This document shows positions 53,272 to 61,745 of a stretch of DNA of 64,000 nucleotides, piece after piece. Below the pieces are notes generated by a model. The model saw only the letters and a list, made by a program, of their open reading frames with translations. It was not told the DNA's origin and made no database searches. Position numbers and translations under genes: made by a program. The stretch is from Parvularcula sp039818345 (GTDB lineage Bacteria > Pseudomonadota > Alphaproteobacteria > Caulobacterales > Parvularculaceae). Every line of letters starts with the position of its first letter. Within the stretch, counting starts at the first letter, position 1. The stretch spans positions 4,240 to 68,239 of the forward strand of contig JBCBUC010000021.1 of NCBI GenBank assembly GCA_039818345.1, given 5' to 3'.

Positions 53272-53981
53272 CAGATTGCGCGCGCGATCGCCAAGAAATC
53301 TTTGGCCACAAGGCTGGCCCCGCCAACCAGGGCCCCGCCGACATTGTCGATGCGAAGGATTTCGGCTGCGTTACCGGGCTTCACAGAACCGCCATAAAGA
53401 AGCGGTGGCTGGGGCCCTAATTTTTCGCGCATGGCCAAATGCATCTCCGCGATGTCTTCTTCCTTGGGCGTAAGGCCGGTCCCAATGGCCCAAATGGGTT
53501 CATAAGCCACGATCACTTGGCCTGCTTTCTTTGCCACCACATCGAGTTGGCCGGTCACAACTTCAACCGCGCGAAGGTCTTGGCGCTCCGCAAGGCTCTC
53601 GCCGACGCAAAAAATGGGGACCATGCCCACGCGCAACACCGCTTCGACTTTGGCGCCGAGCGTCTCGTTATCGTCGCCGCTGCGCTCGCGCGCCTCGGAA
53701 TGACCGATGATACAATAGGATGCGCCAGCTTCGACCAGCATTTCTGCTGAGATGCACCCTGTATGCGCGCCGGACGGGTCGGCGTGGCAATCCTGTCCGC
53801 CTGTTTGCACTTTGGTGTCGCGACACGCGGCACTCACCTCGCGCAGCATGGTCGCGGGCGGGCAGACCACCATTTGCATGCCGTCTTTTGCGGCCGCTTC
53901 GGCGCCATCGATCATTTGTCCGACCTCAGCCAAGGATGCGCTCGATCCGTTCATTTTCCAGTTGCCAATAATCAACGCCAT
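53271..53981 (-). CDS. tpiA: Triosephosphate isomerase
   Basis: The 236-aa glycolytic enzyme has Lys9 in Gly-Asn-Trp-Lys-Met-Asn, His94 in Ile-Gly-His-Ser-Glu, the catalytic Glu161 in Val-Ala-Tyr-Glu-Pro-Ile-Trp-Ala-Ile-Gly-Thr-Gly and the phosphate loop Tyr-Gly-Gly-Ser-Val. It is a little shorter than the usual 250 aa, mostly from small gaps. The ATG at 53981 has AAAGGTGG upstream. It is divergent from ppiD. Confidence 0.95.
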   Translation of the reverse strand: MALIIGNWKMNGSSASLAEVGQMIDGAEAAAKDGMQMVVCPPATMLREVSAACRDTKVQTGGQDCHADPSGAHTGCISAEMLVEAGASYCIIGHSEARERSGDDNETLGAKVEAVLRVGMVPIFCVGESLAERQDLRAVEVVTGQLDVVAKKAGQVIVAYEPIWAIGTGLTPKEEDIAEMHLAMREKLGPQPPLLYGGSVKPGNAAEILRIDNVGGALVGGASLVAKDFLAIARAI

Positions 53982-54086
53982 CCGGCCCACCTTTCGTTTC
54001 ACATCGTTTGAGGGAGAGCCCCCGCCTTGCAAAGCGGAAGAAGGCCATCCAAACGCGTCTTTCGTGAAGAACGAAAGGCTTACGGA

Positions 54087-55940
54087 GTGCTAAACCGTTT
54101 TCGCAATGCGCTGCGCGGCGTCATGGCTTGGGTGATCGGAGTCCTCATCATTTTGGCGATGGCTGTGGTCGGTGTGCCTGCCCTTGATAATTTTGGAAGC
54201 GGCGCTGCGCTCAGCGTTGGTCAGACCGACTATTCAGGACGCGACTTTGAGCTTGAGGTGAGAACTCGGGTGCAACAGGCGCAAGCGCAAAATCCGAACG
54301 TGACGCGTGAGCAGCTCATCAATGCTGGAATTGCCCAAGAAGCGATCCGCGTCCTCTCATTAAGGGGTATTCTGAGCAATGCCGCTGACGAATTGGGTCT
54401 GGCTGCACCGAGCGACGTCATTCGTCTTTACATTGAGAATGCTGAAGGCCTTAAAGATCCCGATACCGGCGAGTTCAACGCACAGCTGCTGACCTTTTTC
54501 TTGCAGCGCCAGGGTATTTCCTTGGAGGCATTCGGTGAGCGGGCCGCAGGGGATCTTATGCGGAGCCAGTTGGCCGGCGCCATTGAGGCGACCGCTACGG
54601 CGCCTGAAGCAATGACACGCCTTCTCCTTCTCAATGAGTTCGAACAGCGCACGATCAAGGTCGCTGAACTCACCCGGGGCGATGTCGAGGATCCGTCCGA
54701 TGAAGACATCGCTGCCTTCTACGAAGCCAATCGCAGCCTTTTTCTGTCGCCAGAGTATCGGACGTTCACGGTCCTGACGATAGGGATGGATGACGTCACG
54801 GACGATATCGATGTCAGCGATGAGGATGTTCGTCAGCTCTACGATGCCAGGGTCGGTGCCAATGAGGCGGCCGAGACCCGCAACTATCGCCAGGTCACCT
54901 TGGCGACCGATGACGCTAAATTGGCCGCGCGTAACGCGGTGACCGCTGGCGGCGGTTTCGATACGATTGTCGAGGCGACGGGTGCGCCGGTGACCGCGCT
55001 TGATGAGCGCACACGTGAGGGATTGATCAACAGCGATCTCGCTGAAGCAGTCTTTGATGCACAAGAAGGCGAAGTGCTGGGTCCGATCGCAACACCGTTT
55101 GGTGATCTTTATGCGGAGGTCACAGCGATCAACTCCTCCGATGTCGAGAGTTTTGAGGACATGCGGGAGCAGCTCCGGGATGAACTGCTCGCCGAGATCG
55201 CAGAAGAGCGGATCATCGAGTTTGTTGAAGGCGTGGAAATTGCCCGAGACGAAGGCGCGACTTTGAGCGAAGCAGCCGCCACGCTTGGCTTAGAAGCGCG
55301 CAGTGTCGGACCTATCGACCGGGAGCTCTTCACACGGAATGGATCGATTGCCTCGATTAACCGCGTGCTTGCGGCAGAAGGCGGCCGGCTTGAAGAAGGC
55401 GAGGAAAGCCAAAGCATTCGCCTTGAGGATGGCTATGGTTTTGTCACGGTCGAAACCATTCTACCGCCGTCTCCGCTTGCCCTGACAGAGGTCCAAGACG
55501 AGATCCGATCGACCCTGACCGAACAGCGCGCTGCCGATGCATCCACCCAAGTGGGCGTTCAATTTGCCGCCCAAGAAGCGAGCGGCCTCCGCTTTGATGA
55601 AGTCGCAACGGCGCTTGGCGGGACGGTACGAACAGAAACGCTGTCTCGGGACGTCGAGTCCACGATCCCCATCCCCGTTGTCAGCCAGATTCTCGAACTC
55701 AGCGTTGGCCAAACCACCACCATACCGGGCAATGGAGACAGCGTTTACGCGGTCCGTGTCGAGAGCGTTGAGTATGGAGACGCAACGGAAGCGATGATGG
55801 TCGTCCCCCTGGTGAGAAACCAGTTTGGTGATCAGCTGACAAGCGAACTCTACCAGGCCTATGTTGAGGCGCTAGAAGCAGAGACCGAGATCCGTCAGAA
55901 TGAACGAGTGATTGCGCGTTCGTTGGGTCTGACCGAGTGA
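54087..55940 (+). CDS. ppiD: PpiD/SurA-type periplasmic peptidyl-prolyl isomerase
   Basis: From the GTG at 54087 the 617-aa product has a short basic start, one membrane helix (about residues 12-34) and a large periplasmic part. An N-terminal SurA-like chaperone region (about 40-190) is followed by a parvulin-type region (about 240-370) and a long helical C-terminal part. PpiD proteins help newly exported proteins fold near SecYEG. It is divergent from the tpiA-secG unit, and its TGA overlaps the GTG of trpE. Confidence 0.85.
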   Translation: MLNRFRNALRGVMAWVIGVLIILAMAVVGVPALDNFGSGAALSVGQTDYSGRDFELEVRTRVQQAQAQNPNVTREQLINAGIAQEAIRVLSLRGILSNAADELGLAAPSDVIRLYIENAEGLKDPDTGEFNAQLLTFFLQRQGISLEAFGERAAGDLMRSQLAGAIEATATAPEAMTRLLLLNEFEQRTIKVAELTRGDVEDPSDEDIAAFYEANRSLFLSPEYRTFTVLTIGMDDVTDDIDVSDEDVRQLYDARVGANEAAETRNYRQVTLATDDAKLAARNAVTAGGGFDTIVEATGAPVTALDERTREGLINSDLAEAVFDAQEGEVLGPIATPFGDLYAEVTAINSSDVESFEDMREQLRDELLAEIAEERIIEFVEGVEIARDEGATLSEAAATLGLEARSVGPIDRELFTRNGSIASINRVLAAEGGRLEEGEESQSIRLEDGYGFVTVETILPPSPLALTEVQDEIRSTLTEQRAADASTQVGVQFAAQEASGLRFDEVATALGGTVRTETLSRDVESTIPIPVVSQILELSVGQTTTIPGNGDSVYAVRVESVEYGDATEAMMVVPLVRNQFGDQLTSELYQAYVEALEAETEIRQNERVIARSLGLTE

Positions 55941-57442
55941 CTACGGATGGCTTTGATAGTCTGCAGCCTGCCTTTACGACGTTTAAAGCAGGGTTTGACG
56001 CCGGTGAGCCCCAACTTCTCTATCGCCGGTTCGTCGGTGACCTCGAAACACCGTTATCGGCCTATCTGAAGCTGACGGCTGACGCCAAGGGATCCTTTCT
56101 GCTTGAATCCGTTGAGGGCGGTGAGCAACTCGGCCGTTATTCAACCATCGGGCTTGATCCTGATCTTATTTGGCAGTGCAAGGACGGAATTTCTCGGCTG
56201 TTAACGCCGGATGGCGGTCTTTTGAGAGAGGGCGATGAGGCTCTCGCGGCCTTGCGGGATCTTGTCACCAAAGCACAAGTCAAGATGACGGCGAGCCTGG
56301 AGCAAGACTTGCCGCCCATGGCGTCGGGCCTTTTTGGCTATTTCGCCTATGATTTCATTCGGTATGTGGAGCATTTGCCGGACCGGCCTGACGATCACCT
56401 TGAGCTTCCGGATGCGTATCTCGTCCGTCCTCGCGTGATGGCGACCTTTGACAGTGTTAAACGGGAGGTGGTTCTTGTGACCACCGCGCGCCCAGAGAAT
56501 GGGCAGACCGCCGATGCTGCGTATGCTGAAGCGGATGAGCGTCTGCATGCGCTGATCGAACGTTTGCGCGAGCCGCTCAACGTTGCTGTGTCGCCTGCAA
56601 CTCCAGCGCCTGTCTTTGAGTCCAACATGGCGAGCCAAGAATATCTTGGGGCGGTGGAGCAGGCCAAGGAGTACATTCGCGCGGGCGATATTTTTCAGGT
56701 GGTGCTGAGCCAGCGCTACAGCAGTGCTTATGAAGGACAGGCGCTCGACGCCTATCGACAGTTGCGGCGGATCAATCCTTCGCCGTTTCTCTTTTACCTC
56801 AATTTCGAACCGGCCACGTTTCTTGGCGCCAGCCCTGAAATATTGGTGCGTGTCCGGAATGGGGATGTCACCATACGACCGATCGCAGGCACGAGGCCAC
56901 GCGGCGCCACGCCTGAAGAGGATGCAGCGCTTGAAAAAGAGCTGCTGGCTGATGAAAAAGAGCGGGCTGAGCATCTGATGCTGCTTGATTTGGGCAGGAA
57001 TGATGTCGGGCGCAGTGCTGAACCAGGAACAGTAGAGCCCACCGCAACGTTCACCGTGGAACGGTTTAGCCACGTGATGCACATCACCTCCAATGTGGTG
57101 GGGCGCCTTAAGCAAGGTCTCACGCCGCTTGATGCGATGCTCAATGGCTTTCCTGCAGGCACGCTGACCGGTGCGCCAAAGATCCGTGCGATGGAAATCA
57201 TCGACGAGCTCGAAGTGTCCGCCCGCGGCGTTTATGGCGGGGCGATCGGCTATTTCGGAGCGGATGGTGAATTTGATAGTTGCATCGGCCTTCGCATGGC
57301 TGTGGTGAAAGATGGTCAAGCGCATATCCAAGCAGGTGCTGGGATCGTCTACGATAGTGATCCGCAGGCAGAGCTTGCTGAATGCGAGGCGAAAAGCCGT
57401 GCCATCAAAGAAGCTTTCATCAGAGCTTCGCGCGGTGGTTAG
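55937..57442 (+). CDS. trpE: Anthranilate synthase component I
   Basis: The 501-aa enzyme makes anthranilate from chorismate with ammonia supplied by TrpG. Family motifs are Pro-Phe-Leu-Phe-Tyr-Leu, Ile-Ala-Gly-Thr-Arg-Pro-Arg-Gly, Leu-Asp-Leu-Gly-Arg-Asn-Asp-Val-Gly-Arg and Ala-Gly-Ala-Gly-Ile-Val-Tyr-Asp-Ser-Asp-Pro. An early Leu-Leu-Glu-Ser motif suggests feedback binding of tryptophan. The GTG start overlaps the ppiD stop (GTGA), so no trp leader attenuator can precede it here. trpG lies about 1.9 kb downstream, separated by two minus-strand genes. Confidence 0.95.
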   Translation: MTTDGFDSLQPAFTTFKAGFDAGEPQLLYRRFVGDLETPLSAYLKLTADAKGSFLLESVEGGEQLGRYSTIGLDPDLIWQCKDGISRLLTPDGGLLREGDEALAALRDLVTKAQVKMTASLEQDLPPMASGLFGYFAYDFIRYVEHLPDRPDDHLELPDAYLVRPRVMATFDSVKREVVLVTTARPENGQTADAAYAEADERLHALIERLREPLNVAVSPATPAPVFESNMASQEYLGAVEQAKEYIRAGDIFQVVLSQRYSSAYEGQALDAYRQLRRINPSPFLFYLNFEPATFLGASPEILVRVRNGDVTIRPIAGTRPRGATPEEDAALEKELLADEKERAEHLMLLDLGRNDVGRSAEPGTVEPTATFTVERFSHVMHITSNVVGRLKQGLTPLDAMLNGFPAGTLTGAPKIRAMEIIDELEVSARGVYGGAIGYFGADGEFDSCIGLRMAVVKDGQAHIQAGAGIVYDSDPQAELAECEAKSRAIKEAFIRASRGG

Positions 57443-57511
57443 GATCGAATTCGCACGCCTCTATTTTTCTGTTGAACGCTGGTTGCCACCACTTTCCGTC
57501 AGCGGATCACG

Positions 57512-57620
57512 CTAGAGCATTTTTCAGTGATCCTCGAGCCACTGAAAAATGCTCTAGGTCTTTGATTTGTCGCGTTTTCGAACCGCCAAACCGGCTCCAC
57601 TTTGGCTGAAAACGCTCTAG
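57512..57620. repeat. Palindromic intergenic element (two hairpins)
   Basis: A perfect 18-bp inverted repeat (57512-57529 with 57540-57557, 10-base spacer) starts and ends with CTAGAGC/GCTCTAG. It is followed by a second inverted pair, GCGTTTTC (57572-57579) with GAAAACGC (57608-57615), closing with CTCTAG. I recognise this layout, including the Cys-free GAACCGCC and TTTGGCTG core words, from repeats scattered between genes in alphaproteobacterial genomes. It lies between convergent trpE and the DUF2490 gene and supplies the latter's stop codon. Confidence 0.75.
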
Positions 57621-58324
57621 AGACTCCAAAACAGCGTGAGCGAGATGTTATGGTTGGTCTGTTCATCCGTACCGGGTGTGTCGAGCACGTTGTTGAGGTA
57701 GCCGCCCTCAAGGCGTGCGCGATCACCAAGGTGCCAGGCGCCGCCGACAAAGAGGCGGTTCTGGTTAAAGCCCTCCCGCTGCCCCCAATCTGCTTCGTTG
57801 AGATTGACGAACAGCTCGTCCCACACGACCAGGGAAAAATCGGTGCTATCGATCCTTTTTCCCCATCTGATGAACTGCCGAAACCGCCAGCCTGTGTCGT
57901 CGCCGGTTTCGCGAAAGCGTTGCTCAAGCCGTGACCTGCCTGACATCGAACCACCAAGAACGGAGGGAATGGCGAAGGTCGCCTGTTGCCACGCGCGGTC
58001 TTCCGTCACGTCGGGGATGGCGTCTTGGCGGGAGACGACCCGCGCATAGCCCGCCCAAAGATCGATCTTGTCATGGGCCCGCCAGCCAAGTGCGGGACGA
58101 ACGATGGTGACACGAAGTTCGGATGCATCGTCGCGAAAGCGCGCGTGACCATCGAACCAAACAAGAAGGCGGCTATCATCTTGGATAGGTCCAGCAATCG
58201 CGATGGCGTTCCATGACTGCACATCGCTTTCTACGTCCTGCGCGACGGCTTGGGTCGAGGCTAGCATGAAAACCAATGCGCTAATGCATGCCAAGCCCCT
58301 AAACACCACGATCACAATCCCCAT
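57617..58324 (-). CDS. DUF2490 outer-membrane-type protein
   Basis: The 235-aa product has a signal peptide ending Ala-Val-Ala-Gln and a body of alternating strands: Trp-Phe-Asp-Gly-His-Ala-Arg-Phe, Arg-Pro-Ala-Leu-Gly-Trp, Leu-Glu-Gln-Arg-Phe, Asn-Gln-Asn-Arg-Leu-Phe-Val-Gly, then a C-terminal strand with Phe-Trp. This is the DUF2490 pattern of small beta-barrel proteins of unknown function. Its TAG stop lies in the palindromic element, so the element has either shortened or completed the gene. Confidence 0.75.
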   Translation of the reverse strand: MGIVIVVFRGLACISALVFMLASTQAVAQDVESDVQSWNAIAIAGPIQDDSRLLVWFDGHARFRDDASELRVTIVRPALGWRAHDKIDLWAGYARVVSRQDAIPDVTEDRAWQQATFAIPSVLGGSMSGRSRLEQRFRETGDDTGWRFRQFIRWGKRIDSTDFSLVVWDELFVNLNEADWGQREGFNQNRLFVGGAWHLGDRARLEGGYLNNVLDTPGTDEQTNHNISLTLFWSL

Positions 58325-58451
58325 TGCTTAACTTTGAGAGGAAGATAGCGGTCCTTGTGGCCATGACCAGTTTGGGGTCTCGCTAACCGCGTGAAAGGTC
58401 GAATACAGAACAAAAAGGCACGCTTGGATGACCGTCTTTGGACTTCGGGCT

Positions 58452-59222
58452 TTAAAAGCGAAGGCTTGTTCCCTGCCGGCTGGCGGCTTTTTCCGATTTC
58501 GGCACCATGGCGCTCACGGTCACCAGCTTGACGCTCTTGGCCTCGTCAGACTTTAGCCAGCTTTCAAGGGCCGCGAGCGTCATGGGGTAGGGGTGACCGA
58601 TGATGATGGCGCTGCCGTCACGCTTTGCGATCTGGGCACCCAGTCGCAGCTGCCGAAGAGCTTCGCGCTTGCCTCCGCGGCCCGCGTCTCCATCGATAAA
58701 GTGGGCGTTTTCGACCACGCGGGCGCCGACCATGGGCGCGATATCGGCTGACACGGAACGCGTTGTGGTGCGGCTATCGAGAAAGAAGAGGTCCTGCTCC
58801 TGCAAGATGCCCAGCACGGAGCGCATCGCTTGGCGATCGGCGGTAACGCGGCTGCCCATGTGATTGTTGACGCCGTCATAGCCGGTCAGCTTAGCGAGGT
58901 TGCTGCGCATTTGGCGCTTAATCGATGCGTCGGAGCCAGGGGTCACCTGATCAGGCCCCGCGTTCAACGTGCCATAGGGCTGCATCGGAAGATGCAGCAG
59001 CACCTCGTGCTGACCCGCGGCCAAATCGAGCATCTCTTGGGCGTCCTTGCCGTAAGGCAGAAACGACAGGGTGAGCGGGGCCTCAATCGCCATCACCTTG
59101 TGAAAGCGCTGCCAATCAAGGCCAAGATCATCAATCACGATGGCGAGTTGCGCACGCTCGTCAAACCGAGGCGTTAGTCTAGCCGGAGCATCGACGGTCG
59201 GGGCTTTCAGATCCCCGGCCAT
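58452..59222 (-). CDS. Divergent polysaccharide deacetylase (YibQ/DUF610 family)
   Basis: From the ATG at 59222 the 256-aa product starts in the mature domain: Leu-Ala-Ile-Val-Ile-Asp-Asp-Leu-Gly-Leu near residue 27, Leu-Leu-His-Leu-Pro-Met-Gln-Pro, Gly-Val-Asn-Asn-His-Met-Gly-Ser and Ile-Ile-Gly-His-Pro-Tyr-Pro-Met mark the family, a NodB-like fold linked to the cell envelope. Upstream codons in the same frame (to about 59273) read as a good signal peptide with an Ala-x-Ala end just at the ATG, but no ATG, GTG or TTG precedes them. The true start may be a rare codon further up. Confidence 0.82.
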   Translation of the reverse strand: MAGDLKAPTVDAPARLTPRFDERAQLAIVIDDLGLDWQRFHKVMAIEAPLTLSFLPYGKDAQEMLDLAAGQHEVLLHLPMQPYGTLNAGPDQVTPGSDASIKRQMRSNLAKLTGYDGVNNHMGSRVTADRQAMRSVLGILQEQDLFFLDSRTTTRSVSADIAPMVGARVVENAHFIDGDAGRGGKREALRQLRLGAQIAKRDGSAIIIGHPYPMTLAALESWLKSDEAKSVKLVTVSAMVPKSEKAASRQGTSLRF

Positions 59223-59318
59223 TGCAGCCGAGCACCACAGCGCGGCTAGCAGAATGAGCCGCGTTGCGCCCTTCGCTCCAAATGGTAAGCCGCTGTGCTC
59301 CAGAAGAATGGCTCCTTC

Positions 59319-59909
59319 ATGATCCTCGTCGTCGATAACTATGACAGCTTCACCTACAACCTGGTGCAGCTTCTTGCGCCCTTTGAGGAAGACATTCGGG
59401 TCATTCGCAACGATGCTATGTCGGCAGACGAAGCGATCGCGCTTCGGCCATCGGCCATCATTCTGTCACCAGGGCCTTGTGACCCCGAACAGGCGGGCAT
59501 CTGTCTGGACCTCGTCTCCCTCGCAAAAGACACGAGAATCCCTCTTTTCGGTGTTTGCCTTGGTCATCAAGCCATTGCCCAGGCGCACGGTGCCACGATT
59601 ATCCGCGCCGGTGTCCCGATGCATGGCAAGGTGAGCCGTGTCGCGGTGACATCGGACTCGATTTTTGCTGGTCTCGGCAGCGCTTTCACATCAACGCGTT
59701 ATCACAGCCTCTCGGTGGAACGCGCTGATCTTCCCGAAGAGATTGAGGTAATCGCCACAGCCGAGGACGATGGCGAGATCATGGCTATTAAGATCCGCGG
59801 GCACCTTATTTACGGTGTGCAGTACCACCCCGAAAGTTACGCCAGTGAAGGCGGCGCAGCGATGCTCGAGAATTTCCTCCGCATGGCGCGTGAAAGGCAA
59901 GCCGCATGA
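59319..59909 (+). CDS. trpG: Anthranilate synthase component II (glutamine amidotransferase)
   Basis: The 196-aa class I amidotransferase supplies ammonia to TrpE. Cys80 in Gly-Val-Cys-Leu-Gly-His is the nucleophile, and the His and Glu in Gln-Tyr-His-Pro-Glu-Ser complete the triad. I chose the ATG at 59319, where homology begins (Ile-Leu-Val-Val-Asp-Asn-Tyr-Asp-Ser-Phe); a GTG 8 codons earlier is possible. It is divergent from the deacetylase gene with under 100 bases between, so the trpG promoter must lie there. Confidence 0.95.
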   Translation: MILVVDNYDSFTYNLVQLLAPFEEDIRVIRNDAMSADEAIALRPSAIILSPGPCDPEQAGICLDLVSLAKDTRIPLFGVCLGHQAIAQAHGATIIRAGVPMHGKVSRVAVTSDSIFAGLGSAFTSTRYHSLSVERADLPEEIEVIATAEDDGEIMAIKIRGHLIYGVQYHPESYASEGGAAMLENFLRMARERQAA

Positions 59910-60913
59910 GTTTTCTTGACATCTTGAACACCGCGATAGGCGGCGATCCGTTGCGTCCTCGTGAGATGGAGGCGGCGCTCACGGCGCTCTTTGAGGGTGA
60001 GGTGCCGGATGTGCAAGCGGCTGCGCTCCTCACGGCCTTACGGGTGCGGGGTGAAACCACCGAGGAGCTTCTCGCCGCGATCCGATTTCTTAAAATCCGT
60101 GCCCGCACCATAAAAGCGCCTGAGGATGCGATTGATTGTTGCGGTACAGGCGGTGACGGGATCAGCACGGTCAATATCTCAACGACGGTTGCCATCGTGG
60201 TGGCGGGCGCGGGGGTGACCGTTGCCAAACACGGTAGCCGCGCGGTGACCTCGAAGTCGGGATCGTCGGAGGTTCTTTCCCAACTGGGCGTGGACCTGAC
60301 CGAGACGATCGAGGTCCAAGAGCGGCGCCTTGTTGAGGATGGATTGGCCTTCCTCTTTGCGCCTAACCACCATCCTGTGCTGGCGAAGGTCGCGCCGTTA
60401 CGCGGTGCGCTGCAATTCCGTACACTCTTCAATATTCTAGGGCCGATGATGAACCCTGCCCAAGCGCGGCGGCAATTGCTTGGTGTTTTTGACGGGCGGC
60501 TTGCACCTCACTTCGCTGAGGTTTTGCGCGCAGAAGGATCGCAGCATGCGTGGATTGTCTTTGGTGCTGGCGGCATGGATGAGCTGTCGCTCGCGGGCGG
60601 GAATGAGGTGACAGAACTCAAAAACGGCGAGATTCGACGTTTTGTGGTGACCCCGGAGGATGCAGGCCTTGCCCGGCGCGGCAATGAGAGCCTTGTTGGC
60701 GGGACACCTGAAGAAAACGCATTCGCTTTGCGGGCGGTCTTGGATGGAGAAGAGGGCGCCTACCGTGATGCGGTGCTTCTTAACGCGGCCGCTTGCCTCA
60801 TTGTGGCAGGTCGGGCGGATAACCTTCGTGATGGTGCAGCCTTGGCTTCTCAGTCCATCGATAGCGGCGCGGCGAAGGCCAAGCTTGCGCTCTTAGCGGC
60901 GGCCAAGCCATGA
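59906..60913 (+). CDS. trpD: Anthranilate phosphoribosyltransferase
   Basis: The 335-aa enzyme joins anthranilate to PRPP. The PRPP motif Cys-Gly-Thr-Gly-Gly-Asp-Gly lies near residue 74, followed by Asn-Ile-Ser-Thr and Lys-His-Gly-Ser-Arg-Ala-Val-Thr-Ser, with Gly-Pro-Met-Met-Asn-Pro near 180. ATGA overlaps on both sides couple it to trpG and trpC. It is a stand-alone domain, not fused to trpG. Confidence 0.95.
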   Translation: MSFLDILNTAIGGDPLRPREMEAALTALFEGEVPDVQAAALLTALRVRGETTEELLAAIRFLKIRARTIKAPEDAIDCCGTGGDGISTVNISTTVAIVVAGAGVTVAKHGSRAVTSKSGSSEVLSQLGVDLTETIEVQERRLVEDGLAFLFAPNHHPVLAKVAPLRGALQFRTLFNILGPMMNPAQARRQLLGVFDGRLAPHFAEVLRAEGSQHAWIVFGAGGMDELSLAGGNEVTELKNGEIRRFVVTPEDAGLARRGNESLVGGTPEENAFALRAVLDGEEGAYRDAVLLNAAACLIVAGRADNLRDGAALASQSIDSGAAKAKLALLAAAKP

Positions 60914-61716
60914 GCACCATCCTTGATCGGATCATCGCCTATAAAAGGGACGAAGTCGCAGCCGCCAAGGCTGCCCGTCCTCTTTCATCGCTTCGGGATC
61001 AAGCCGATGCGATCACCCCCCGCGGGTTCGCCGATCGTGTGCACACGACCGCAGAACATGGCCTTGGCATCATCGCTGAGGTGAAGAAAGCCAGCCCTTC
61101 AAAAGGGTTGATCCGTGAAGATTTTCAGCCTGCGGACCTTGCGGCTTCGCTGGAGCACGGCGGCGCGGCGTGCCTCTCTGTTCTCACCGACACGCCGAGC
61201 TTTCAAGGACACCTCGATTTTCTCTCCGCGGCACGCCAGGCGACGACGATCCCGCTTCTCCGCAAAGATTTTATGGTGGATACGTACCAAGTGGTGGAGG
61301 CGCGGTCGGCGGGCGCTGATGCCATCCTGCTGATCATGGCCTGCCTCGACGAAGTGGTCGCGTCAGAGCTCCGGGCCGCGGCGCGGGAGGAGGGCCTCGA
61401 CGTCTTGGTCGAGGTGCATGATGAAGGGGAGGTGGAGCGTGCGCTGTGCCTTGATCCCGACCTTCTGGGCGTCAACAACCGCAACCTCAAAACCTTCCAC
61501 ACCGACATTGCAACAACACCGCGTTTGGCAGCTCTCGCGCCGGGAGTTCCGATCGTTAGTGAAAGCGGGGTCGACGGCCCCGACGCAATCCGCACCTTGG
61601 TCGGCGAGGGCGTGAAGCGCTTTTTGATCGGCGAGCATTTGATGCGCCAGCCCAATCCTGGTTTGGCGCTGACCCAACTCCTTGAAGCTGTTGACGGCCT
61701 AGGAGAACAACCTTAG
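60910..61716 (+). CDS. trpC: Indole-3-glycerol-phosphate synthase
   Basis: The 268-aa TIM-barrel enzyme closes the indole ring. Visible motifs are Ile-Ile-Ala-Glu-Val-Lys-Lys-Ala-Ser-Pro-Ser-Lys-Gly, Leu-Arg-Lys-Asp-Phe, Gly-Val-Asn-Asn-Arg-Asn-Leu and Ser-Glu-Ser-Gly-Val, with the catalytic Lys and Glu residues. It is not fused to trpF. Its last codons and TAG stop lie within the LexA box of the next gene. moaC and moeA, frequent downstream neighbours in this class, are absent. Confidence 0.95.
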   Translation: MSTILDRIIAYKRDEVAAAKAARPLSSLRDQADAITPRGFADRVHTTAEHGLGIIAEVKKASPSKGLIREDFQPADLAASLEHGGAACLSVLTDTPSFQGHLDFLSAARQATTIPLLRKDFMVDTYQVVEARSAGADAILLIMACLDEVVASELRAAAREEGLDVLVEVHDEGEVERALCLDPDLLGVNNRNLKTFHTDIATTPRLAALAPGVPIVSESGVDGPDAIRTLVGEGVKRFLIGEHLMRQPNPGLALTQLLEAVDGLGEQP

Positions 61717-61719
61717 AAC
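61705..61719. promoter_or_regulatory. LexA (SOS) box upstream of lexA
   Basis: GAACAACCTTAGAAC is an exact GAAC-N7-GAAC, the reverse of the alphaproteobacterial LexA box GTTC-N7-GTTC. It ends 26 bases before the lexA ATG and overlaps the end of trpC. Directly beside it, GATC-N7-GTTC (61720-61734) is a one-mismatch second site, so LexA may bind twice. Autoregulation is the expected result. Confidence 0.85.
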
Positions 61720-61745
61720 GATCATGATTTGTTCTTGAGGTTTTT

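Noticed and set aside
56201..57331. 376-codon open frame antisense to trpE
   Set aside because: It mirrors the trpE coding sequence throughout; the translation is rich in His, Arg and Cys without any family pattern.
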